The notes under the pieces are model-generated. The model was not told the DNA's origin and searched no databases. It was given only the letters and a program-made list of their open reading frames with translations. A stretch of DNA of 63,008 bases from Fragilariopsis cylindrus CCMP1102 (Eukaryota > Bacillariophyta > Bacillariophyceae > Bacillariales > Bacillariaceae), in NCBI GenBank assembly GCA_900095095.1, contig FMBT01000531.1, positions 1 to 63,008 of the forward strand, given 5' to 3'. The translations under genes were made by a program, and so were the position numbers. Of this stretch, positions 44,111 through 56,163 are shown in pieces (within the stretch, counting starts at the first letter, position 1; each line of letters begins with the position of its first letter).

Positions 44111-44975
44111 CAGTAATAGCAATACGTCCTTGTTCTGTAATAATACCTAATTCACGTAAACGTCCTGTAGATAAATATTGTTGTTTTTGTTGTTGTTTTT
44201 TTGGTTCACCTTCTACTACTACTTCTTTTCCTTCTACTGATGATGTAGATGTAGATGTAGTAGTCGTCCACATTTCATCGACTTTACATATGACAATATC
44301 ATGTGATGACGATTCTTCTTCACCGTCCTCATATTCTATTATATCATCTCCGACCAATGATAATTTCAGATATTGAACACATCCTGGTAATACTTTAGGC
44401 AATACTACTTCTGATGAACTAGCACTACTAGTAAGATCTTGTAATTCGCCAATACCAATACCATGATCATTATTTAATGATTCTTCTTGTTCTAATACAT
44501 TTTGTTTTTGAAGATCATAACCCGATTGACCACCTAATAATTTAACGCATGATATATGCTCTGTACTATCACACAAGAGTTGTAATATACAAGTTTTTTC
44601 ACGTAAAAAATTCTCTCGTGATAATGTTTTTTTAAATAATCCTACTGCATATAATCGATTTGGACGTATTGATATTGGTGTGACATATGTGATTATATTC
44701 ATATTTGTGGTAGTTCTTGTTGTTGTATTAGTATCAGAATCGTTATTAAGTGTCGCCATTGACCATACAGGTACATCCACTAAAGGTGGTATATCAGTAG
44801 AAGAATAAATAATGGTACTAGACTTCTTGGTACTACTACTACTACTACTTGAAGTAGACAATCCTTCGACTAGTACCACCACCATCACAGTACTACTTTG
44901 CAATACTGTCATCATTATTATTATTATCGACATAACTGATGAACACCTCATCATAATAACACCAAGAAGGATCAT
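44100..44975 (-). CDS. Flavin reductase-like (FMN split-barrel) protein
   Basis: Intact single-exon protein of 291 residues. A long hydrophobic start (MSIIIIMMTVLQSSTVMVVVLVEG) looks like a signal peptide or anchor. A Ser/Thr stretch follows, then the domain: VWSMATLN, MNIITYVTPISIRPNRLYAV, GLFKKTLSRENFLREKTCIL, LLCDSTEHISCVKLLGGQSG, YDLQKQ. This is the flavin-reductase-like/flavoredoxin split barrel, which binds FMN. The N-x-ITY-xP and RPN(D)R motifs fit the small plant and algal group. After the barrel come PGCVQYLKLSLVGD and IVICKVDEMW, the last strands. The tail is Gln/Lys-rich. It may target the ER or, in diatoms, pass through the ER to the plastid, but no clear plastid-type cleavage motif was seen. 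The substrate is unknown. Confidence 0.75.
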   Translation of the reverse strand: MILLGVIMMRCSSVMSIIIIMMTVLQSSTVMVVVLVEGLSTSSSSSSSTKKSSTIIYSSTDIPPLVDVPVWSMATLNNDSDTNTTTRTTTNMNIITYVTPISIRPNRLYAVGLFKKTLSRENFLREKTCILQLLCDSTEHISCVKLLGGQSGYDLQKQNVLEQEESLNNDHGIGIGELQDLTSSASSSEVVLPKVLPGCVQYLKLSLVGDDIIEYEDGEEESSSHDIVICKVDEMWTTTTSTSTSSVEGKEVVVEGEPKKQQQKQQYLSTGRLRELGIITEQGRIAITATE

Positions 44976-45967
44976 TCTACAGTAGTCGTTACAGTCCAGT
45001 AGGGTAGTCTTTAGGAAGTGGAGGTGGACGTACTATGGATATCAAATAATAATGGCAAGCAATAGAAAAAGCTTGCAAATGCGACACAACTCACAACTTT
45101 CTGTTTTTGTTCTGTTAGCTATTCATGGCGTGGCTACTAGTACGGTAGCTGTTGCGCGTAAAGATCTACCGCATCAATGTTGACGAGGGACAGACAAGAA
45201 GGACGATTTCAGTCGTGGTTTGATTGGATTGATGCAAATATCTTTTTCGAGAAAATAAGGGAACTTTGAAAAAGTTCGAAGCTATCTCTTTTTTATTGTG
45301 AGCAGAAATATCTCAAGAACGATGAAGCTGCTATGCTATCGCGTTTATTTGCGAGAAACATCGCCACTTCTTCTTCTTCTTTTATACCGATACGATATAA
45401 CAAAAACTACTATACGAAAGAGAGAAGAAAAGGAAGAAGAGTAATCCGGCAGTAGCAGTTTCAGTTGCAGTTGCAGTAGTATATCGTCTTCATGTAGTAA
45501 ATGCTATTGTTTCGGATATGTCGATTGCTTTATGAAAGAGAAACAAAAAGGAAGAATTATTTCGGTCAGGGTACTATAGTAAATGCTATTATTCGGTCTG
45601 TCGCGTCGGTGCTCATCATCACTTGCACCTTCTTTTGAAAGAGAATTGAAAGGATCAAAAGAAGAGAGAAGGAGGCGAAAGAAGAAAGCAAGCGATTTTA
45701 CGGAAACAAAAGAAGAGAAGAAGAAAGCGAAGGAAGATGTAGCGATTACTAAAACAAAAGAATATATAAGGAAGCGAAGGAAAAAGCAGCTGTTTAAAGA
45801 AAAACCTCTAAATAAGTATTATATAAAAAAATGAAAAGATAAACAATTTACGTTGAAAATCGTTGTCAATTGGATGTGCCGTAATAAGTTTTATCCCCAT
45901 TATTCATCATTATCTATTTATTTATCGTCTCGTTTTTTCCAGTTCGTTCGTTAGTTGTCGTCGTTCG
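44976..45967. other. Intergenic, no gene supported
   Basis: A Lys/Arg-rich 83-codon frame (45583-45834) comes from a GAAG-rich purine tract and is probably not a gene. Nothing else is seen. Confidence 0.35.
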
Positions 45968-47589
45968 TTATTTTTTACTGTAGTCATTATTTATTTGTTT
46001 TTGTACTACATTTATAATATTAGATGCTAAACTTTTCCCCAAAACTCTATAACCATGTTGTGATAAATGTAATAAATCAGATGACCATAAACCATCTCTA
46101 TCATTATTAATATACCCAAAAGGAAATTCCACCACCGTCGTACCACTTCTTGTAGTACCACTACTTGTAGTTGAGGAAGAAGAAGAAGCAGCAGCAGCAG
46201 ATACAGATATATTATCACTACTTGTGTTAGGTCCACTGCCATCACTATCACTACCACTACCACTACCACCATTATTGTCATCATTGCCGTAGTAATCATT
46301 CAATAATTGATTAATTTTTGTTTGTGTTATTTTAGCCTTTTTTACTAAATTAAGACTATTCCATTCTGGTATGGAATAACCAGGAAATATTGGAATTGTA
46401 ATAGCAATTGTTTCCATAATACTATTATTATTGTTATTGTTATCATCATTACTATTATTATTATAAGAACTATAGGAATATTTCTTTGCCCATTCATGGA
46501 CACCAACTATATTTTGAAATATTTTATCACCTTGACGTTGATCTGGTTCCGATAAATCATTTGATCCAGCAAAATAAATCAATATACCGATTGTTGTTGT
46601 TGTAGTAGTAGTAGTAGTAGTAGTATCACTTTCCTTATCTGATGATGGTGTGCTTAAAGAAAGAATCGAATTACGAACATGATCATCATTTTCCCTACCC
46701 CATCATCAATGATACTAGCAGAAGTATTAGGACTACTACTATATATACCACTACTACCATAATAATTAATATTTCTACGTTCCTCTTTACCACGACAAAC
46801 TAATTCAAATAATTCATTTGACATGTATCCAGGATATCCTGCATATTCGACACTACTATACTGAATAATAATTTTATTGCTTTTCCTTTTCCTTTCTCTA
46901 CTACTACTGCTTCCAATATCATTTGATAGTACTACTTGCTGTTGTTGTAGGGTTACTAGAGCAGATTTCAAATAGGATGCATATGGATACATTAATTCAT
47001 CATCATCATCATCATATGGCGAGGGTGATATTCCAGCTGTTAGAGAATCACCATAACAAAATATACGTACATTATAATAATGTGTATTATTAGTAACTGT
47101 ATTATCCTCGTCATCGTCGTCGTCATAATAGTTTTGTTTTTGTTGTTTTAGTACAGCATTTTTCGTGATCTTATCGAGATCCTTTTCATAGTAAAAAGAA
47201 ATCATCATTATTATTATTATTATTATTATTACGGCAGAAGAAGTAATAATAATAATCCAACGACTACTACAGTAACGACGAATACTATTGTTGCTTTTTA
47301 TTGATATTATGAATCCACGAGCTGTTGATGTTGTTGCTTTTCTTCTTCTTCTTCTTGTTGCATCATCATCATCATCATTATCTTCATCGACAACAAAGAA
47401 AATACTACTACAGTCCCGAGGAGATTCGTCGTCGTTCTTGTCGTCGTCGTCGTTGTCGGTGGTATCACCAGCGTTGACTCCATCGTCAATAAAGTCAATA
47501 TTAGCAGTATTATTGCCAATCATCCGATTTCTATCATTAGTATTATTAGCACGATTTTTGCGAGTCATGGTCGTCATCATCATCTTCAT
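45968..47589 (-). CDS. Membrane-anchored SGNH/GDSL-type hydrolase (one indel)
   Basis: The start is taken at 47589 (MKMMMTTMTRKNRAN), because the frame upstream is only a GAGA microsatellite. A basic/acidic cytosolic part is followed by one membrane helix (WIIIITSSAVIIIIIIIMMIS) and the hydrolase. Block I is FCYGDSLTAG (nucleophile Ser), block II YAGYPGYMSNEL, block III YFAGSNDL (G.ND), and block V SSDLLHLSQHGY (D..H of the triad). The frame breaks at a G-run near 46698-46701. One extra base joins it to RENDDHVRNSILSLS and makes the total 1,623 nt (540 residues). The family are serine esterases/lipases; the substrate is unknown. The catalytic end should face outside or the lumen. All active-site blocks are kept, so an assembly indel is more likely than decay. 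Confidence 0.75.
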
Positions 47590-47706
47590 CGTATGTTTAT
47601 GATGTAAAAAGAAGTTTACTGATCTCTCTCTCTCTCTCTCTAATGCACGTATCAAATAATGAAAAGAAAAAGTCGAGATGAGCCGAGATGAGAGATTGTT
47701 GGACAA

Positions 47707-48120
47707 ATTTGTAGTAGCAGTAGTAGTAGTAGTAGTATGCAGTCGATCCTGATACGGTAGCTAGGTATACGGTAGTCAGGCGGGCAAAAAGCTGTTGCTT
47801 GTTTGTTATTTGCTTGCTTGCTTGTTTGCTTGTGTGTGTGTGCGTGTGTGTTTTATGTATTTTAACCACTACTACTTCCTCCAGCGAACGCCAATTTAGC
47901 CAGCAGTTCCCGGAGGAAGTATTACAACAATTGTAGAAAAGATCCATTGACACTTTATGGGCCTTTTGTACTCGTACTTTAGCTAGTGTTGTTGTTTAAG
48001 TTAGTGGAATGATTTATTTGTGTTCGTAATGGAATAGAATCAAGGGGTAGGAAGAAAGGGGGCGAGGATTGAATGTTCACCCCTAAATATTTATTTGTAC
48101 TGTGTTAAAATGTGTCTACA
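47707..48120. other. Intergenic with a short inverted motif
   Basis: TACTTCCTCC at about 47874 and GGAGGAAGTA at about 47912 form a small inverted pair around 48 bp. They match the end motif of the element at 10820-11153. Confidence 0.4.
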
Positions 48121-48633
48121 GGAGAGCCCGCGATTGAAAGCTTTTCTCACGATCGCGCGGGATTAAAATTAATTCTTGGCGCGTGCGGGGGAAGCAGGAA
48201 TCTTGTCTGAAGGCTTATACTAAAATAAGGGGGCATTCCTATATATTTTCGGGGAAATACATTTTGGTCGCAACATATAAATATAAGTATAAGCGGACTG
48301 AAAAATCTATTAGTGGACAAATACTTTTATAAGTATTTTGAAAATGGCTTATACATTTATAAGTATTTTAATAACATTTAACGTTGAAAGATTTATAAAT
48401 ATAAGTATTAGTGTAAATAAAAATATAAGTATTAGTGTGAAAATAAATCTATTAGCGGACTGATAAATCTATTAGTGGCATATATATTTTTGTTTTGTTG
48501 TCCCCCAAAACAAAGTCAATTGCCCAAAAAAATATTTTGGTCGCAGTAGAAAAATTACCGGCGCCCTCCACGCTCACCAAATTTTTTAATCACGCGCGAC
48601 ACGATTGTAATTTCATCCAATCGCGGGCTCTCC
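48121..48633. mobile_element. Non-autonomous DNA element with 16-bp inverted ends
   Basis: The left end GGAGAGCCCGCGATTG (48121-48136) is the exact reverse complement of 48618-48633. Inside are short repeats (AAATCTATTAGTGGACA / AAATCTATTAGTGGCAT; TATAAGTATTAGTGT twice; TTTTGGTCGCA twice). The length is 513 bp, with no coding region. No clear target duplication was found. The GC-rich ends differ sharply from the AT-rich inside. Confidence 0.7.
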
Positions 48634-49089
48634 AGCGTCGTTTATGATTCTTCTTTAAAACTCAATTATTCTCCGATGTATCTCAAGCCAGAAGCGCTTT
48701 AAAATCCGAGTTTCTCCGTAGAGCTTTTACTTCGAAGTATCAGTGTTGTACCCATTATCAATGAAGCCAAACATTTAAACAACAACAACCAAAAGAAAAT
48801 TCTTTTGGTCGTTTGACGCCATGATAATATCAAAAATGTCACGGAATGAAGTTTACATAGAAGTAACTACAAGAACAAAAAAAGATATCCTAACGCATCG
48901 ACATCGCTAGCTATGCGGTAGAGATTACAAGAGAAGAAGCGGAGATCAAGAATGTGTTTGTGCTTTTTCTTCGCTACGCTGCGGCTTACCGTATGTTCCA
49001 ACGTCGATCAACGCATACATTAAATTCTAAAACGAAGACAAGAAGAAGGTTATACTGTATAAAAATAACACGAAATAATCATAATCATC
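48634..49089. other. Promoter and leader region of the next gene
   Basis: An upstream frame opens at 48954 but has no domain, so it is not called. Nothing else is seen. Confidence 0.35.
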
Positions 49090-50812
49090 ATGGTTACATT
49101 CTTGGAGACAGAAGATCCACTACACCAGGGACAATTGCCGTCCCATACCGTGCCGGGAACATCATCACCATCAGTGAAAGCAACAACAATGGCTACTACT
49201 AGTAATAGAAGTACTATTACGAAAATGATGAAGGAACATAGTCATCCACATCGTATTACTTCATTGAATTATGTTATTGCAAATGGTGATGAGACAACAA
49301 GATTCCTTTTAAAAAAGAAACAAGAAAATTATAAATATCTTACAGTAAAAATACTTAAAGAACAACAACAACAACATCTTGCTGGATTACACTTCGAGGC
49401 AATGTATGATCATTTACTATATATGCGTAAGTCCACGTAATAGTTTGTTGTCGTTGTGGTTGTTATTGCTGCTGCTGCTGCTGCTGCTGCGTGGTAGTGC
49501 GAGTATGATGAATTGAATCTCACAATTTTATTTGTGTGTTTGTTTCTCTATCTTTCTCTCTGTCTCTCTAACTCTATCTTTGTCTATCTATCTATCTCCC
49601 ATCAAAGCTTCAATTACACTTACTTTAATGACCGGTATCCTTGGCGTCTTGGTCAAATCGACATTGGTTCCTTCGGATAGGACGCAAACATTTTTCGCTC
49701 TTTGTATTGCTACGTTTGCCGTTTTGTCGACATTCATGTATGTAACATATAACAAAATAAATAATACAATTGATGAGCATGATGTTTGTGTGTTTGTGTG
49801 TGTTTGTTTAAATAAATAAACTCACCTCTCGTTCTTGTCCATGTTGTGTTCTTTAGTCAATCACTCACAAAGCAGCTGAATTTAGGTGGAAGGGCTGGAT
49901 TTCACGAATCGGCGTCTACAGCTCTTGTAAGTATTCACATACCGTTACGAGTTGCATTCTATTTATGATATCTCGATTGACTTTTCTGTTGTTGTTGTTG
50001 ATGTTGATGTTGTTGTTGTTTCGTGGCTAACTCCGTTTCTTTATCTATAATAACGGTCTCTACTTACTGTCGTTTTTTTCATAGAAAAAGCTTTATGAAA
50101 GAACTGAGTTATCTAGTAGGGAAGCTCAATATAATAGTATTCACAAAGCATTAAAAACTGATTCACGTCTTTCTGTAGGATCAAATCTGACACAGGTGAT
50201 CGCCGCAGCGGAAAAAGAAGATTGTTCCACGGACGGGTCGGAGGAGGAAGGATGCAATACCGCAGCGAACGTTGTTTCCTCTCCACCAGAAGTCGACACA
50301 AAAGTCGACAATAAAGCCAGTGATGGTACAAAGGAATCTATCACCTCTCAATTCTTTCAGGCTGTTGATGGATGCAACTCAGTTATTCCAATCAAAATTT
50401 CTCATGCATTTGACATGATTGATGCCCGTGTCAACTTGGTGAACAAGTCAATGCTGAAAGACAAGAAGCATTCGAAGGTGAATTGGTCAGAAGTTCTACC
50501 TGCTATTTATTACCAGCTGTGAGTTTATTTATTCATCTATTCTTATCGTTTGGTGTATTTTTATTGATATACCGCATTTTAATTCATCCATGTCATTTGA
50601 TTCACGCAACCATCCCCCCCCCCCCCCCCCCAATTACTTAATTAAATATTTATAGGACTCAGACCTTCCTTGAATATCCTTACTTTCCTATTTGCCTTCC
50701 ACAACCGAAGTGGAGTGTGGATAAAGCACTGGAGGACTTCAAAAAGAGTCTCGAGTCCGGCGAGCACATCATGCTGATCTTGCCAGTTCCTTGCTTGACC
50801 GAGCTGAAATAA
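49090..50812 (+). CDS. Two-TM protein resembling SLATT domain, five exons
   Basis: Five exons: 49090-49426, 49608-49737, 49857-49926, 50085-50518 and 50656-50812. All introns are GT-AG (181, 119, 158 and 137 bp), and the spliced length is 1,128 nt (375 residues) with matching phases. The N-terminal part has a helix SLNYVIANGDETTRFLLKKK, then QENYKYLTVKILKEQQQQHL, AGLHFEAMYDHLLYM. Two membrane helices follow (SITLTLMTGILGVLVKST and TFFALCIATFAVLSTF) with a short loop (LVPSDRTQ). Next come TKQLNLGGRAGFHESASTAL and KKLYERTELSSREAQY. The layout (amphipathic helix, two TMs, basic H..A...Y..L..R) resembles SLATT/DUF4231-type two-TM proteins. In bacteria some SLATT proteins act as pore-forming effectors with SMODS; this one has no nucleotide-sensor partner nearby. 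Its role in diatoms is unknown. Confidence 0.65.
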
Positions 50813-50981
50813 TTGGTGAAAAAATGCCTCTTATAGAAGGAGATAGTGATGACGAGTTGGTCTAAATACATGTAAAATCATACACGATACCCGAGTATAT
50901 AATACATAGTCCCCGCGATGTTGTTAGCACTTTTCATGTACTGTAGCTCATAAATAAAGACAAATACACACACACACACAT

Positions 50982-51012
<31 letters not shown>

Positions 51013-52181
51013 CATTAGTGATTCTACAACCAAGCGAGAAATCATTTACCCAGTTCCAGCAAATTTCTATCCACTCTCTATTATATGTAGCCCTCTCATC
51101 TCACCAAATAGTTAGTCCAATACTACTACTTAGTCACTATTAATCTGCCAAAAGTAAAAAATATGGACGACACTCGAACTTTTCTCTGCTGTTTTATGAG
51201 CACCCATGACACAAGAAAACAAGTAGTACTACAGCTTTTTAACTGGGTAGAATGAGTGGTGTGCACTGCTATCAATTGGTTACGCTACACATGATGATGC
51301 AATTTGTTCTATCTGAGAAGAACTCACATTGCTAACTAACCAACTAACTAACTAGCATGCCAATGTCAATGTCAATATTGATTAACTCTCACTTTTAGTG
51401 TATTTCTAAAATCACACAGAGAATATCAGCACACACTACACCATCACCACTTCTAAAGTCAATAAGAAGGATACAGCCAGCTAGGCAGCTAGCCAGCAAT
51501 GTAACATTGATGGAAATGATACACTCTCAGGTAGGTGCTTCCATCCTTTCACCCTCACATTTTTTAGTTATGTAGATCCATCATCAGCACTACATGTATG
51601 CCCTCTACCCTCCTGAAACTAGCACACATCACACACAATACTCACTTCTTTTCTACCATAACAAAAATAACTTTCATATCTCAATAAAACAACCAATCAA
51701 TCCTGCACCACTATTGATTACTGTACAAGTATTTTATTTCTAAGGAAGGTACATGATTGTTGGCTTGAGTCCCGCTTACTCGAATCGTAAATGAAGAAAT
51801 AGGCTTAGCAAACTGTCACGCGCAAACGTTAGTTAATCACATTTACTGTATTTTATTTGTGTAACGTTGAATTCTTTGATGTCAACGCTTTTTTTAATTA
51901 AGTATTTTTTTAAAAATAACGAAACATCATACGACTAAGTTACACGTCACATACCGGTAGCGTAAATCGCTCATCAGCCCAGCAGCATTGTTCAATAATG
52001 CAACGAACATATACTATTTGCAACAGCAGCCAACCATAATAATATATACTTGTACTGTACCGCCTTCATTTTTCATCGCAGCCAAGAAGGAAAATCGAAA
52101 TCGTTTATTCTTGTTGACGTCAACAAAAAAGGAGCACGAAACTCAACTATATTGTAGTCAATAGAAGAAAGAGAGTTAGTT
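50813..52181. other. Intergenic with microsatellites
   Basis: (CA)n then (GACA)n at about 50966-51012. AT-rich with TACTGTA words. No coding frame is supported. Confidence 0.4.
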
Positions 52182-53521
52182 ATGGTATGGTGTGGACCTG
52201 CAAAGAAATGTTGTCATTTCAAATATACACCACCAACTGATGTAGATGAATGCCGTTGTGGTACGTAAGATCTGTGTTTGTATATCTTCCAGCCCTGCCT
52301 TCTACTCCTTTTCCCCTGTCGAACTCGACCTAAATACTCAACTCAACTCGACTCACATACAAAAACTCGTTGCTGTATTGCTGTTACTATTGTTGTTGCG
52401 CTACTATTAATAGGATGTGGTATGTTAAATGGTGTATTTCAAGTTATGATGGGTCAATTCTTATTATTTATTGGATTTTGGTTTTCAATTGCAACATTAA
52501 GTGATTGTAATTTTATAACTCTACTATCTGAAGATAATGGAGATTCAGATGGAATTGTTGTACGTGAGGATGGTTTAAAATCAAATCAAATTGGTTTATT
52601 ATCATATTTAGATATAAATACAGATCAATGTTATTATTGGACAAATAATGAAGTACAAGGCTTGTCGGAACCAATTACAACATATGATAGTATAGATCAA
52701 ATAATATATTATATGCAAGATGTATTAGGATCAAATTGGTATCCTGTTATATTACTTTGTAGTAGTGCAACTATATTATCATTTTTAACATTTTTATATA
52801 TTATTAGTTATTGTTGTTCAACACAAGTACGTGGTATACGTTTATTCATTGGATTATTTATAAGTATTATTATAACTTTACTTCAAGTTATTGGTACATA
52901 TTTAATATATGACTCTAATTGGTGTAATAATAATAACTCACTATCACTAGAACTAGAAGAAGAAGGATCGTTAGAATTAGAATGTAATATTGGACGATCA
53001 ACTATATTCAGTATTGTTGCAAGTTGTTGTTATTTTTTAAGTGGATTGTTTTTTATATTCATGTCAGATTATCCTGGTAAAAAAGATTAAATGAAAATGA
53101 AAGTAGTAGTAAAAATAGAAACATCCAGTATACAAATACCGGTGCAGAAGCAGCAGCTTTACCTAAAAATGATGACGACGATGAAGTCGTGTACGATGAA
53201 GAAGTCGGCGACGGCGGCGTTCGTGGTGGTAGCAATAGTTCTGCATCAGCAACATCAAATAATTGTACTACTAAAGGAGAATCAGCCAGGTTATCGTCGA
53301 CGACGGAACAACAACAAAAAGAAGAAGAAGAAACAAAAGGAACAACAACAACAGCGACTGCGGATATACTACTACCAATAACAACGTTGAAGAGAAGGAA
53401 CAACAACGAGAAGTAGAAGTGGTAGAAGAAAGAAAATCAAATTCGTTTTATTCGATTGGATCAGATGCTTTTGATTTGCCACGACCACCATCACAATACG
53501 ACCATCGTAAAATACGATAAA
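52182..53521 (+). CDS. Multi-TM membrane protein, frames broken near the C-terminus
   Basis: Cys-rich start (MVWCGPAKKCCHF and DVDECRCG), then a donor-like GTACGTAAG at 52261. The main exon has four or so membrane segments: IAVTIVVALLLIGCGML, MMGQFLLFIGFWFSIATLSD, WYPVILLCSSATILSFLTFL, GIRLFIGLFISIIITLLQVI, and STIFSIVASCCYFLSGLFF, with lumenal Asp/Cys loops (DINTDQCYYW). The intron end is unclear. The only in-phase AG gives 52413 (153 bp), but that would cut off part of the first helix. At 53079-53084 an A6 run causes an early stop (PGKKD); one more A continues to NENESSSKNRNIQYTNTGAE and an acidic, Gln-rich tail ending YDHRKIR at 53521. A second indel lies near 53340-53390. I recognise a diatom family with this order of helices and SDC loop, but it has no known function. 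Confidence 0.55.
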
Positions 53522-53915
53522 ATAAATATCTGGATGACCACATATCCGTAGTTAATGCCATCCATCAACAGGAATTTTTAATCTAATCACACCACCGTGC
53601 AGTGCAGTATATCAACAGATAGAAAAGAACTATCTGGCGTTTCGTATGAATAGATACCTTTTTAAAGGAAGAATCCACATCTTTCTTCAAGAAGTGCATT
53701 GTACCTACCTGATGGTTGTTGGTAATTGCATTTCTTGTGACTCTATATATACCATGCATAAGCTATACTGATAAAATGCAAATTCTAGTAGACATAATAT
53801 TAGAGACACATCTACAAAAACTGTTTTCTAGGAAAAGAGATTATTTGTTTACGTTAATATGTATTACATACAGTTTGTTTTGGTACACAACTTGTTGTTG
53901 TTCTAGCAACCAAGT
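53522..53915. other. Convergent 3' region, no gene seen
   Basis: It lies between the 3' ends of the multi-TM gene and the first DUF285 gene. AT-rich. Short frames are shadows. Confidence 0.3.
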
Positions 53916-56163
53916 CTATTCGAGTACTTCTTCAATTTCAATTGTAGAACATCCCGGAATACCACATCTTACTGGACAAAAGAACTTTGCTTTGTTAAAA
54001 TCTCCACTACCTTCTGTTTGACTACCACATTTATTTTCAATGCAATATTCTTGCAACTGTACTTTGTACCATCAGCTAAACGGATCAAACCTTTACCATC
54101 TTACATGGTGGACAAAATCTTAAACAGAAGGATGGACAACTTAGTGATACTAATGTATTATTATTTTCTGGATCTACCTTTTTGCACTTTTTTTTGCATT
54201 TTTACCAACAAAACTTTCACACCCTGTAAACCTAGTCTTGTTTTTGAATTTGAATGCTGGATCATCATCACATATTCCTAATGGTACCACTATATCTGTG
54301 GGTGAATTGCTAGCTGTGGTGGTAGGGCTAGTGGAAGTAGTAGGAGTTGTGGTAGGGGATGACGATGGGGCGACAAACACGCAGCCTTGTGATGCATCCT
54401 GACACCATGGACCAATTGTAGGATCTGGATCTGCTGTATTTGTACACACAGTAGAAGCTAACATGTCATCTGTACTAACATAATTAGTAGTCTTGTATCC
54501 CCATGACGAAAGGCATTGGTTGAAAGCTGCTGCTCTATCAAACATATATGACATTGAATCAACTAGTGATACTTCCAAGAATCAACAGGATTGTTAAAAG
54601 CCGCTGCATCAGAAAACATATCTTCCATTGATGAAACTTTTGAAACATTCCACAAGTCAATAGACTGGTTGAAAATTGCTGCGTTATAAAACATAGCAAA
54701 CATTGAATCAACTAGTGATACGTTCCAAGAATCAACAGGATTGTTGAAAACCACTGCATTCGCAAACATACCGTCCATTGATGTAACTTTTGAAACATTC
54801 CACAAGTCAAGAGACTGGTTGAAATTATATGCCTCATAAAACGTGCTATTCATACTTTGTACTTGACTAACGTCCCAATCATTAATGGGCTGATTGAAAT
54901 TATATGTTTCATAAAACATTTTATCCATATTTGTTACCTTTCCAATGTTCCATGCATTAATAGATTGATTGAAGGTGTATGCATAAGAAAACATACCATA
55001 CATCGATGTAACCTGTGAGGTATCCCAACACTTTATGGGATCATTGAAATCTGTTTGATTATATAGAAATATTAGATCCATGTTAGTAATGCCTGTTGTA
55101 TTCCAGCAATTAAGAATAGCAACGTTGGTTGGACAAATATATATTGGACAATTATTCTCAACAGTACAACTATAAATCAAATCTCTAAAGGATCCCATTC
55201 CATAAAAATTATTACTAGAAACATCAGGACCTGCAGCATTACAAGTACAATCAATTACTTGTGACACTTGTTGAACTATAAGACGACGATCATTAAGTTG
55301 GTGTTGTAGATGTTGTTGTTGGTGATGATAAAAAGGTAGATCATCGTCTACGTAATGATAATACTCATAATGAAGACGATCGTGATGATCATCGGGAACA
55401 TCATCTCCCCAGTATACGATGGGAATATCTGAAATGTCAACGCATACTCCATTCTTTTTTTCTTATTTACGATTCCTCTGTCGGCAGTAGTAGTAGTAGC
55501 AGTCGTCGTCGTAGTAGTAGCTGTTGTAGTTGTAACAGAAGAAGAATAGGAAAAAGATTCTATACTATGATGATCGATACAAATCATCCTGTTGTTGTTG
55601 TTGTTCTTCTTCTTCTTCTTCTTCTTTGATGATGATGATAGTGACGAGCACGATGATAATGGAAGATTACCAGCATCAAGCTTTTTAGCTTTAAGACTCA
55701 GTACAATAGAAGGTTCACATTCTACTACTTTTTTTTCCTGATTGTTCCTGTTGTTATTGACGACAACAACGAAGTCAGCGTCAGCGTCGACTACGTTGAC
55801 GTCAACGTCGAGTGGAGCATTGTTGTCGTTTCGAAGTATTGATGATAGTTCGAGACGATTCTTAAGCTTCTTATTAGCGTGCGTAGTGGTGTCATCGGTT
55901 ACTGTCGTCGTCGTGGTAGTCTTGTCGTCCTTCGACGAGTGAAGGGACGACGAGGCATCATCCGAACTTATTATTGCCCAATCACTACCAGCACCGGCGA
56001 TTATAGGCGGTGATTTATTAATGTCGTGTTGGCGGATAGAAAAAAGATGTTGTTGCTGTTCCTCTTCCTTCTCCGACGCTGATGCCGATGCCGATACTAA
56101 AATACCCGTCGATGATGAAATGAACGAACTTAACGCGACGACCGTTAACTTATTCGGCGACAT
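53916..56163 (-). CDS. DUF285/BspA-like repeat surface protein, copy B (broken)
   Basis: It starts MSPNKLTVVALSSFISSSTG (signal-like) with a Ser/Asp-rich stalk and DAGNLPLSSCSSLSSSSK. An A-run near 55453 shifts the frame; the correct reading there would give ICVDISDIPI-like sequence as in copy A. Then VIDCTCNAAGPDVSS and at least seven 26-residue-type repeats follow (W(N/D)(V/T)S.V..M..MF..A..FN(Q/N)P). One base is missing after PVDSW near 54575, where the neighbouring repeat has an extra C. After GICDDDPAFKFKNKTRF and three more indels (about 54190, 54105 and 54040) comes a Cys-rich tail (SLSCPSFCLRFCPPC and FFCPVRCGIPGCSTIEIEEV), stop at 53916-53918. Such repeats form LRR-like surface proteins. 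Five or so indels leave its coding state uncertain. Confidence 0.6.

Noticed and set aside
45583..45834. Lys/Arg/Glu-rich frame of 83 codons
   Set aside because: Made by a purine (GAAG) tract; no other support.
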